A stretch of DNA of 64,000 bases from Myxosarcina sp. GI1 (lineage in GTDB: Bacteria; Cyanobacteriota; Cyanobacteriia; Cyanobacteriales; Xenococcaceae), in the NCBI RefSeq assembly GCF_000756305.1, contig NZ_JRFE01000014.1, positions 463,006 to 527,005 on the forward strand. The letters are read 5' to 3'. The position numbers and the translations under genes are program-made. Each line of letters begins with the position of its first letter. The stretch's first letter is position 1. Positions 45,697 to 53,229 of the stretch are shown here, one piece after another. The notes under the pieces were generated by a model that worked only from the letters and a program-made list of their open reading frames with translations, was not told the DNA's origin and ran no database searches.

Positions 45697-47223
45697 TCAA
45701 GCAAAAACTATGTCAGACTCACTAATTTGAGTCGCTTCCACATTAGCAAGTACGGCTAAATCTGTATTAAAAGCACGAATAATAGTGTTGTTGCCATCGG
45801 CGACAAATTTTAAAGTATCGAAGTCGAGGCTGGTATTGGCAAAACCAATTACATCTCCCTCGGAACTCTTAAAATCTGTAATCACGTTTGGCTTAGTCGG
45901 AAAGCTACCTTCCTCAGAAAGAATCCAAAATTGGTCGGCACCTACTCCACCAGTAACTAAATTATTGCTTCCCGTACCGATAAAAAATGTATCTTTTCCC
46001 AAATTGCCAATAAGACGATTATTACTACCAGCTAATAAAATATCGTCGCCACCCCCTGCATAAATACGGTTGTGCCCAAAAGCTAGAGAGGCATCGATTA
46101 AGTCGTCACCGCTACCTGCAAACAAAATATCGTTATTGCCATCAAAATCGCTATTTAGTTCGCTTGAATCAATTAAGTCATCGCCAACGCTGCCAAAAAC
46201 CGTTTCAATTGATTCGTCTACTGTAGGAAGCTCTTCTAAATAGGAAAATACTTCATCCGCAGTAAAGCTAAGGTTGTCAAAGCTAGGATCTAAAGATACC
46301 AGAGTATTAGGCGGTAAATCGGGAACGGCTATGGTTTCACCTTGGGTATCCCCTGGGGCAGATTCGGTATCGATATCAAGGTGTAAAGGAGTTTCGGGTG
46401 AGAACTTGGGTTCGCTGAGGTTAATTGCAGCAACTAAATCCCAAACGGGGTTAGGATCGTTACCGCTTTGGATGACTTCCAGGGCATAATTTAAAAACTC
46501 CGCAGCAATAGTACTTTCAGGAGTACCCGTGTCTAACCAGGCTTGGTAATCTTGGAGATCGAATTCAATTTGGTTGGTCGCATCGAGGGGAGTAAGCTGT
46601 ATTTTTAATCCCTTTTCTCCAGCGTCAAATACTTCTTGGGCGGCTACAGGATCGACCCAAGTGTTAAACTCGGCATCAGTATTGGTAGAATAAGGCGGCT
46701 CTGGCAGTACGGGCAAATTTCCCTCGGTAAATACAGCCCCACCCATGATTTGAACTATTTCAATATTGTCAATTATACTCGGCTCGCGGCGCAAAGCTTC
46801 AGCTATATTAGTCAGAGTACCAGTTGCTAAAATCGCCACTGGTTCGGGGGAATTTTGAATGGTATCGATAATTAAATCTACCGCATCTTCTGTAGCAACG
46901 TCTGGTGTTTCCTCTGGTAAAGAAACATACGGCGACCAAAAAGTGTCGGCACCATCGCGGATAAAGTTGGGAAATTGATTATTACCTTCTAATGGAGTCG
47001 ATCGCCCTACGCCAACGGGAACTTCTAGATCGTCCAAACGCTTCAGCATTTTTAGTAGGTTATCTTCAAAAATTTCGGGACGAGCAATTCCTTGAGCGAT
47101 GGTAATAGCTTTGACATCAAATTGAGGATTCGCCAGCATATATGCTACTGCGGTCATTCCATCTTGGCTACCATCATCGTCGATAATTAGAGGAGTTGGC
47201 TCGGCATAATTGGTAATTGTCAT
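45697..47223 (-). CDS. Nucleoside hydrolase with C-terminal RTX repeats
   Basis: The 508-residue protein has an IunH-type domain (residues about 8-340): PLIIDDDGSQDGMTAV holds the calcium-binding Asp cluster, VGVGRSTPLEGN and ILATGTLTNIAEALR follow, then IVQIMGGAVFTEGN. The C-terminus (about 345-500) has RTX-type nonapeptides such as GSGDDLIDAS and YAGGGDDILLAGSNN. No signal peptide is present, which fits type I secretion. It would split nucleosides outside the cell. A purine-type operator lies 84-105 bp upstream. Confidence 0.9.
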   Translation of the reverse strand: MTITNYAEPTPLIIDDDGSQDGMTAVAYMLANPQFDVKAITIAQGIARPEIFEDNLLKMLKRLDDLEVPVGVGRSTPLEGNNQFPNFIRDGADTFWSPYVSLPEETPDVATEDAVDLIIDTIQNSPEPVAILATGTLTNIAEALRREPSIIDNIEIVQIMGGAVFTEGNLPVLPEPPYSTNTDAEFNTWVDPVAAQEVFDAGEKGLKIQLTPLDATNQIEFDLQDYQAWLDTGTPESTIAAEFLNYALEVIQSGNDPNPVWDLVAAINLSEPKFSPETPLHLDIDTESAPGDTQGETIAVPDLPPNTLVSLDPSFDNLSFTADEVFSYLEELPTVDESIETVFGSVGDDLIDSSELNSDFDGNNDILFAGSGDDLIDASLAFGHNRIYAGGGDDILLAGSNNRLIGNLGKDTFFIGTGSNNLVTGGVGADQFWILSEEGSFPTKPNVITDFKSSEGDVIGFANTSLDFDTLKFVADGNNTIIRAFNTDLAVLANVEATQISESDIVFA

Positions 47224-47306
47224 TGTGAAATCTATAAATGTAGCGAGTTGAGTTGTAAATATGCTTAATTCTTAGTTGCTTACTATGGAACAAAACAATT
47301 TTGTAT

Positions 47307-47328
47307 ACTGTATGCAATGTTTCAGAAT
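47307..47328. promoter_or_regulatory. Putative purine-regulon operator, site 4
   Basis: CTGTATGCAATGTTTCA with flanks A and GAAT lies upstream of the nucleoside hydrolase gene and matches the site at 44023-44044 base for base. GTATAC precedes it. Its orientation relative to the gene is opposite to that of site 3. Confidence 0.75.
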
Positions 47329-47543
47329 TAAAATTTTATTGAAGTTAATTAATTAAAAACTATTAATCGCTACGCAATAGAATATATAGCTTAATACCCA
47401 AAGCTAGAAGGCAAGCAGAACTGTCGATTGCCACACTGAATGTCGTCTTGACAAATAGTTTGTCTTCTCCTGTCAATCTCTAAAAACCTCAATTAGAAAA
47501 GATTATAAGCTTTTTTATGGCGGTCAAGTGTCTAAAGTCATGG

Positions 47544-47591
47544 TTGACAAATTGATTGTCCGATCTTCAACATTTGACAAATTGATTGTCC
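47544..47591 (+). mobile_element. Candidate transposon end: two TnsB-like sites
   Basis: TTGACAAATTGATTGTCC occurs twice, at 47544-47561 and 47574-47591, with a 30-bp period. From memory, the left end of the Scytonema hofmannii type V-K element has TGACAAATT..(T)GTC-type TnsB sites, which read inward from the end. By that rule an element would extend to the right, toward the tnsB gene at 60391. No TGTACA-like terminus or target duplication was recognised. The rest of 47224-47769 carries only the purine operator and HIP1 sites. Confidence 0.5.
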
Positions 47592-47769
47592 AAATTCACA
47601 AACAGGGTAAAAATCATAAGAGGATAAGTTTAGAGTATCTCAATAATATTTGCATCGATCGCGATATTTTGTTTCAAAAGAATAGCGATCGCTCGTTGTA
47701 ACCAATAATAATCGGGAACTTGTAGCGATCGCTAGATGAAAATCAAATATTACTGATGCTCGCGTTAAA

Positions 47770-48834
47770 TTAGGCAGCGTCTAAATCTGTATTACGAGAG
47801 ATCGAGTTTCTAACTGCATCGAGATCGACAAATCGATCTGCTAAAAGCTGCAATCTATTACTGACAGAGTCTCGCGAAGCAATAACTGTTACCTCCACAT
47901 CACGTTGCTTGATTTCTTCGATGAGAGGATAAAAGTCACCGTCGCCACTGATTAAAATAAGGCGATCGCCTGGTTTGACTTCTTTTAAAATATCGATACA
48001 GATTTGGAGATCGTCACCAACGGTTTTAAAGGCACCTTCTGGACGAGGGACTCTAGGCAAACAAGTAACTCGATAATTTAGATTTCGTAAGTGAGAATGC
48101 AGTTCGATGTTTTTACTTTGGGGACAAACGCCATCATAAAAATTGAGTTTGATTTTGCCGTTGGATGGCATCAAATATGCTTTTAAAGCTCTATAGTTTA
48201 TTTTTGTGTTATGGGTAGAGCATTTAAAATTGTTGCCATCAAAGTAAGCATGAGTAGTTGGCTGTTCGTCAATTAAAATTTTGGTTATTTTTTGAGACTT
48301 AGATGAAGAATAAGATTTATTGTTTGATTTTTGCTTTTTTACATTGTCTTTTTCGAGCTTTTTTACTCGATGCTCTTGTCTATCTAACTGCGATCGCATA
48401 TTAGTTTGCTGTTTTTCTTGCGCTTTAAGCTGCTGCTTATTTTTATCGATCGCTTTGAAGTGTTTTTCTAGTTTAGTTTCAATTTGCTGCGATCGCTTGG
48501 AAAAATTTTCTATTGCTGCCGTATAGCTATCTGATGTACCGACGCGACCTTCAAGTTCTTGATATTTGTTATCAAGTTCATTTTTAGTATTCTCAAGCGA
48601 TCGCGATGTGTTGTCAATTTTTTCATATACATTGTTTTGCCAATTGGCGAACTCATTTTTTGTAGTAAAGCGATCGAGTTTTTCATCTATTGCCTGTTGT
48701 TTGACTATGCAAGTAAAAAGCAGTGTACCAATGCTCAAATCTTTCATTGATGAATTTTGAGTAACTGCACCTGAAATAAAGAATGTTCCAGCAAGGGCAA
48801 AGATAACGTTAGTAATAAATTTAGTAGTTTTCAT
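47770..48834 (-). CDS. Membrane-anchored coiled-coil NYN (PIN-like) protein
   Basis: From the ATG at 48834 the protein has about 354 residues. A hydrophobic N-terminus (MKTTKFITNVIFALAGTFFI) could be a membrane anchor, residues about 65-170 form a long coiled coil, and a basic Ser/Lys linker follows. The C-terminal NYN domain contains HAYFDGNNFKC, NFYDGVC and RLILISGDGDFYPLIEEIKQRDVEVTVIAS, with the acidic residues of a PIN-like RNase. The frame continues upstream to 48915. It lies next to the CRISPR arrays and is read away from them. Confidence 0.85.
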   Translation of the reverse strand: MKTTKFITNVIFALAGTFFISGAVTQNSSMKDLSIGTLLFTCIVKQQAIDEKLDRFTTKNEFANWQNNVYEKIDNTSRSLENTKNELDNKYQELEGRVGTSDSYTAAIENFSKRSQQIETKLEKHFKAIDKNKQQLKAQEKQQTNMRSQLDRQEHRVKKLEKDNVKKQKSNNKSYSSSKSQKITKILIDEQPTTHAYFDGNNFKCSTHNTKINYRALKAYLMPSNGKIKLNFYDGVCPQSKNIELHSHLRNLNYRVTCLPRVPRPEGAFKTVGDDLQICIDILKEVKPGDRLILISGDGDFYPLIEEIKQRDVEVTVIASRDSVSNRLQLLADRFVDLDAVRNSISRNTDLDAA

Positions 48835-49182
48835 AGTAGTTAGTGAATAGAGAATAGGGAATAGAAAAGCAATAGAGTGATATTTCGCTTTAGCTTCTTT
48901 CATTTCCTTCTGCATACAAATGTAACCGACTTGTCTTTGACAAACTACCTAATGAAAATATTCACTCTAAAAAAATATCTCTATAAAAATCCATTCTCTA
49001 CAATGCTTTGAGTTTTTGTTATACGTATTACTCAATATTTTCTTTTTTTGTTTACTTCACACAAAAAAAGCGATCGCTTTTTGAGCGGCGATCGACATCT
49101 TTAAAATAACGATGAATGGTGAACGATTAATGCGGAATTAAAGACAAAAATTCATTATTCCTAATTCATCATTGATTACTTC

Positions 49183-49300
49183 GTTTCTATTCAATTGAGT
49201 TCTCCTTAGAAGAGAAATTGCAAAGTACACCTAACAGCAATAAAAGGTTATTATGACTACTCAAGTTTCCATTCAATTAGGTTCTCCGTAGAGGAGAAAC
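49183..49300 (-). CRISPR. CRISPR array A (two repeats, reads left)
   Basis: Two 36-bp repeats (49183-49218 and 49265-49300) enclose one 46-bp spacer. They are inverted relative to array B. Read on the minus strand they begin GTTTCTCC...GGAGAACC and end TTGAATGGAAAC. The outer copy is degenerate (ends ATTTC and ATAGAAAC), which marks the distal end. The leader should thus lie to the right, in 49301-49623. Confidence 0.88.
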
Positions 49301-49623
49301 TCTTTATCCGAACAAAATAAAGAAGAAAGTTTATGTCATCTTTCTCAAGTAAAAACTTGGGGTGTCGGTAATGAGCTTACAAAACCTCCTACTTCGATAA
49401 TTGTTTGATTTTTTGATGGATTTATTTTTATTGAATGAAAAATTTGCGAGGGATAGCCAAAATCGCGGTAACTATATTAGTCTCGTTCTGAGCCTCGATA
49501 TATTACTGTATAAGGCTTTAGAGATTTTGAAAATTGGAAAATCGCTTATTACAGATTCCTGTTTTTCTGAGCCTCGCAAACCTTTTCTCGACATCAGACC
49601 AGATCTGGGTTTCAATGGAGGGA
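49301..49623. promoter_or_regulatory. Shared central region between two divergent arrays
   Basis: This 323-bp AT-rich stretch lies between arrays that read outward, so it should hold the leaders and promoters for both. TTCTGAGCCTCG occurs twice here (about 49486-49497 and 49564-49575), 78 bp apart. An 89-codon frame in the region runs into repeat 1 of array B and is not believable as a gene. The spacer to the left (48835-49182) holds only HIP1 sites and A/T runs. Confidence 0.6.
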
Positions 49624-49913
49624 GTTTCTCTTTTATAGAGAACCTAATTGAATGGAAACTTGACCGATAAAGCTATTTTTTGCCTGTACTTTTTTTAGGT
49701 AAGCATCGTTTCTCTTTTATAGAGAACCTAATTGAATGGAAACACCCTGACGTTTAGCCCAGATTGCCTGAATGGGTGAGCGCTCGGGGTCTACGAAGTT
49801 TCTCTTTTATAGAGAACCTAATTGAATGGAAACTTGATTTTGATATTGTTGTTGTTGACTCATTTTCTTTTGCCTATGTTCCTCTTTTATAGAGAGCCTA
49901 ATTGAATGGAAAC
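49624..49913 (+). CRISPR. CRISPR array B (four repeats, reads right)
   Basis: Four 36-bp repeats start at 49624, 49708, 49798 and 49878 and enclose spacers of 48, 54 and 44 bp. The first three are identical; the last has GTTCC and AGAGAGCC changes, marking the distal end. The repeat has a TCTCT-TTTAT-AGAGA hairpin near its start and ends TTGAATGGAAAC. In array A the stem is TCTCC/GGAGA, a compensatory change. Uneven, long spacers suit type I-D or III-like cyanobacterial loci. Confidence 0.93.
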
Positions 49914-50018
49914 TAAGTATTTAATGATGAATACGGAAATGATTTAAAACTCCTAATTCATCATTCATACTTTATCGTTATCAAAAATTATTATCTAATC
50001 AATTTACAGACAATAGTT

Positions 50019-50372
50019 ATGAACAATTCCTTAATGGTAATCTTTCCCTATAGATTGCATGACACCTGGGTTTTTGATGACTCGGCAGTAGGTTTACAGC
50101 AAGAACCCTTTGTTAACGGTATACCAGAAATTATCGATCTTTTAGTTGAAAACAAAAATATTGCCAATGCCGAACAAGGCTTTAAACTAATATTTTCTCA
50201 AACTCCCTTTCCTGGCTGCGACTTAGAATTAGATTGGCGGTCAGAAGAATACGGTGGCAACTGGTATTACTGCCAACAATACGATCGCGAAGGTTGGTTG
50301 TGTCCTGCTTTGTTTAAATACTTCGATCGCGCCCCGCAAAAAATTTACTGTCAGGCAGAAGCGGTTAAATAA
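50019..50372 (+). CDS. DUF6717-like protein
   Basis: The 117-residue protein begins MNNSLMVIFPYRLHDTWVFD and contains GLQQEPFVNGIPEIIDLLVE, then FPGCDLELDWRSEEYGGNWYY and EGWLCPALFKYFDRAPQKIY. This matches my memory of the DUF6717 family, small proteins of unknown function. It has no CRISPR signature. It lies between array B and cas1 on the opposite strand to cas1, so it was probably included by chance. Confidence 0.75.
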   Translation: MNNSLMVIFPYRLHDTWVFDDSAVGLQQEPFVNGIPEIIDLLVENKNIANAEQGFKLIFSQTPFPGCDLELDWRSEEYGGNWYYCQQYDREGWLCPALFKYFDRAPQKIYCQAEAVK

Positions 50373-50472
50373 ATTATGAATAAAGAACGATGAATCAGAA
50401 TTAAAAACAAAATTCATCATTCATAGTTCATATTTCATTAATAATAAAAATGTCTATTCTATTCCCTACTCC

Positions 50473-51474
50473 CTACCTAATCGAATAAGGACGATAAAGC
50501 TGCGTTGGTTGATAGACAAACTGCTTGTATAACCTCACCTGCTGCATCAAAATATGCCATCGAGGTTGATTTTCACCCAAATTGGTTTGTACTTCTTCTT
50601 CCATACGCTGAATAAAAGCTTTTAGATATTTCTTGCGTCCAGAATTGTTGAGATAGCAACCGCCATCATGATAGGTAAAGTCATCTTCAACTTTCATTAT
50701 TCTACGATTAACTAAGTACAAAACTAAAGAATCGACAATTGGGGCGCGAAACTCTTCGATTAAATCTGAAGCTAAAGCAGCGTGGCGATCGCTTGCCCGA
50801 TGCAAACAAGCCTGATAGGGATCGAGTTGCTGTAGTTCAATGATGGCTAAAAGATGATTCCACAACACCTGATAGCCAAAACTCAACATCGCATTGACGG
50901 GATTTCCAGGGGGGCGACGGCGACGGGCGACAAACACAAAATCAGAATTTGTAATAGTTTCGCCATAAGCAGAAAAATAATTAGCTGCTGCTGCACCCTC
51001 ACAACCAATAAGTCGTTCGAGACTTTCTACACGACCTGCTTTAGAAATCAGATATTCTAAGTTCAGTATAGTTTGGGCTACAGTTGCCGATTCTCGTTTT
51101 CGTTGCTGTCTTTGTAGCCAAACACGACTATTTTTATTTTTAAGCTTACCAATGACTATTTCTCTGGCTACTGCCAATCTTTCAGCAAATGATAGCTGTT
51201 GTTGATAGCGAGATAGCTGGCGGTATCCTCTGGCTAAAGGTAAAATTCGCCCGTAACAATAACCCATACGAGAGAGATAGACAATCGGAATATCTTGCCG
51301 AATACAAGCTTTAATTGCTTGTGTAGTTACTTGCGAGTTGCCAAAAACTAATATCTGTTCGATTAACGGTATCTGGATCTCCTGCAAAATATTCTGCTTG
51401 CGCTTAACTATCAAAGTCTCTTTATTTAGATAAACGTAACAGCCTTGTTGGGAAATATAGAGACTTTTCCTCAA
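50473..51474 (-). CDS. cas1: CRISPR-associated integrase Cas1
   Basis: The 333-residue protein has the N-terminal beta domain (SLYISQQGCYVYLNKETLIV, then IPIVYLSRMGYCYGRI) and the helical catalytic domain. The metal-binding residues are in place: Glu in RLIGCEGAAAANYF, His in CLHRASDRHAALASDL and Glu in IEEFRAPIVDSLV. It integrates new spacers. The TTG start overlaps the csx18 TGA (TTGA), which implies coupling. No cas2, cas6 or effector gene is in the window. Confidence 0.94.
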   Translation of the reverse strand: MRKSLYISQQGCYVYLNKETLIVKRKQNILQEIQIPLIEQILVFGNSQVTTQAIKACIRQDIPIVYLSRMGYCYGRILPLARGYRQLSRYQQQLSFAERLAVAREIVIGKLKNKNSRVWLQRQQRKRESATVAQTILNLEYLISKAGRVESLERLIGCEGAAAANYFSAYGETITNSDFVFVARRRRPPGNPVNAMLSFGYQVLWNHLLAIIELQQLDPYQACLHRASDRHAALASDLIEEFRAPIVDSLVLYLVNRRIMKVEDDFTYHDGGCYLNNSGRKKYLKAFIQRMEEEVQTNLGENQPRWHILMQQVRLYKQFVYQPTQLYRPYSIR

Positions 51475-51758
51475 TAAATTCTTTTTTGTATCTCAGAGGA
51501 ACGTTGTGTATGGCTTAAATCGTTATCAAAGTGAGGTGCAGAAAATCTATTTTGGCGTGACGGAGATATCGACAGCCAAGAGACAACCATATCGGCAAAA
51601 ACACCGACAAAAAAGCTAGCTACAGTTACAAAAAAAGTGTTGCCGACTACCGCAGCTAAACCTAAAGGTGCAATTAATAATAAAGTTAGAGTAATCGCTC
51701 CGTTGGTAATAGCAGTCGCCAAATTTCTTACTACGGCAGCACGAGTTGATATATACAT
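51471..51758 (-). CDS. csx18: Csx18-like CRISPR-associated membrane protein
   Basis: The 95-residue protein begins MYISTRAAVVRNLATAITNG and has two hydrophobic segments (about residues 18-38 and 42-65, LLIAPLGLAAVVGNTFFVTV and FFVGVFADMVVSWL), then a polar tail. This is the pattern I know as Csx18, found in cyanobacteria next to cas1. Its role is unknown. It is upstream of cas1 and overlaps it by 4 bp. Confidence 0.8.
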   Translation of the reverse strand: MYISTRAAVVRNLATAITNGAITLTLLLIAPLGLAAVVGNTFFVTVASFFVGVFADMVVSWLSISPSRQNRFSAPHFDNDLSHTQRSSEIQKRIY

Positions 51759-51982
51759 GAATAAAAGTTTTTATAGTTAAATACAGCACTAATTTAGCCA
51801 GTTTTTCAAAGCTTTTCTCGTAAATCCCGATATTTACTCAAGCAATAATTTAAAACCCAAACTTATAATTAGACTTGGTTATTGTTACTAGAGAGCCAAA
51901 TTTAACAAATATTTTCTTTCAATTGACTCAAAAAAAATCTCCTGAAGATCTAAGATCGAGGATTGAAAATTCTCTGTCCCTC

Positions 51983-52009
51983 ATTCCCCATTCCCCATTC
52001 CCCATTCCC
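51983..52009. repeat. Heptamer repeats at the WYL gene start
   Basis: Four CATTCCC-type heptamers end six bases before the ATG of the WYL regulator, in the place where a ribosome-binding site should be. Copy number changes would alter the leader. Such short tandem repeats are common in cyanobacterial spacers. Confidence 0.7.
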
Positions 52010-52014
52010 AAAAA

Positions 52015-53178
52015 ATGAACCTCTCTCCAAAAATAAACCGCTATGATAGTCCACAGTCTTTAGAAAGATTGTTACTGCTAATTACTACTTTGATTAAATA
52101 TCCTGGTATTGGTTGTGCCGACCCAGATCGTACTCTTAACGGCAAACATCACAACGCTTTAGAGTTGGTTCGAGACAAACTAAGAGAAATAGCTGCATCG
52201 CTACAAATTGAGCTACCAGATAATTATCCTGCAATACCGACTATTCGCAAAGATTTAGAATTACTTAAAGACTATGAAATTTTAGATCGTAGAATGTATC
52301 GCTGGGGTTATTACTTGGGTACGGGAGTAATGAATAAGCGAGAACTAAAAGCGGCTTTTAACGCTCTAGAGTCTCAGGCAATATATCAGGGAGATCCCGA
52401 ACTGAGGAAAATTTATCACACACTTAAGCGCAGAATGAAAGGGTTTGAGTTTGGCGATCGCCAAGACTTTTTTTATCCCGTCAGACAACACCTCAACCGC
52501 GCCATCAACTATACCGATCCTCAAGAAATGATGAAAAAGGGAAAATATCAACACACCTTATTTCATCAAATAGAAACACTCGAAAATGCCATTATCAAAG
52601 GACAGGCGATCGAGCTTTTTCGCGATCGCGATCCCTATCAGCAAGAGCAACTTGGATTTGTCTCTGTCTACCCTTTACAGCTAATTTATTACGATATTGC
52701 CTGGTATTTAATTTATGAAGACTATCGCGATTGCACTTTATCGGTAGAAAGAATCGATCGCTTTAAAGACCATCTCAAGATTATTACCTCTGAAGGTAGA
52801 AACGTTAGCGAACAAAAAACCAGTCTCGACAATGCTCACAAGCTTCTAAAAAATGGTTGGGGATTATATTTGGGCAATGCCGAGGAGCAACAACGAGAAT
52901 TACAGGGAAAACTAGATTTACTCGATTTTAAAGTACGTTTCTATCCTCCCGTAAACAGATTTATAGCGGAAGGTGAGCTACGACATCCACGACAGAGTAT
53001 AAAAAAACACAAGGAAGAATATCTAGATTATTCAGTCAAATTACCACCGCGATCGCTCAAAGAGTTCGGCATTTGGGTCAATAAATATCTCGACTGCGCT
53101 ATGGTCTTATCTCCTCCCAAACTAGTTGAAGAACATCGTAATAAGGCTTTAGCTTTAGCAAAAAGATATGGTTTTTAA
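52015..53178 (+). CDS. WYL-domain transcriptional regulator
   Basis: The 387-residue protein has an N-terminal winged-helix-like part (about residues 10-120, IPTIRKDLELLKDYEILDRRMYRWGYY) and a WYL domain (about 215-300) with PLQLIYYDIAWYLIYEDYRDC, followed by a WCX-type C-terminal region (VRFYPPVNRFIAEGELRHPRQS). WYL regulators near cas genes control CRISPR expression, often in response to nucleic-acid ligands. It is divergent from csx18-cas1. Confidence 0.88.
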   Translation: MNLSPKINRYDSPQSLERLLLLITTLIKYPGIGCADPDRTLNGKHHNALELVRDKLREIAASLQIELPDNYPAIPTIRKDLELLKDYEILDRRMYRWGYYLGTGVMNKRELKAAFNALESQAIYQGDPELRKIYHTLKRRMKGFEFGDRQDFFYPVRQHLNRAINYTDPQEMMKKGKYQHTLFHQIETLENAIIKGQAIELFRDRDPYQQEQLGFVSVYPLQLIYYDIAWYLIYEDYRDCTLSVERIDRFKDHLKIITSEGRNVSEQKTSLDNAHKLLKNGWGLYLGNAEEQQRELQGKLDLLDFKVRFYPPVNRFIAEGELRHPRQSIKKHKEEYLDYSVKLPPRSLKEFGIWVNKYLDCAMVLSPPKLVEEHRNKALALAKRYGF

Positions 53179-53229
53179 AAGGAATAGGGAAAATAGGGAA
53201 CAGGGAATGGGGAATAGAAAATAATAATC

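Noticed and set aside
49401-49670. 89-codon frame in the CRISPR centre
   Set aside because: It runs into the first repeat of array B and has no family resemblance, so it is a chance frame.
49624-49913. CRISPR array B as the guide array of the V-K transposon
   Set aside because: V-K repeats known to me end in GGTGGGTTGAAAG-type sequence, and these repeats do not. The array lies ahead of tnsB, whereas V-K arrays follow cas12k.
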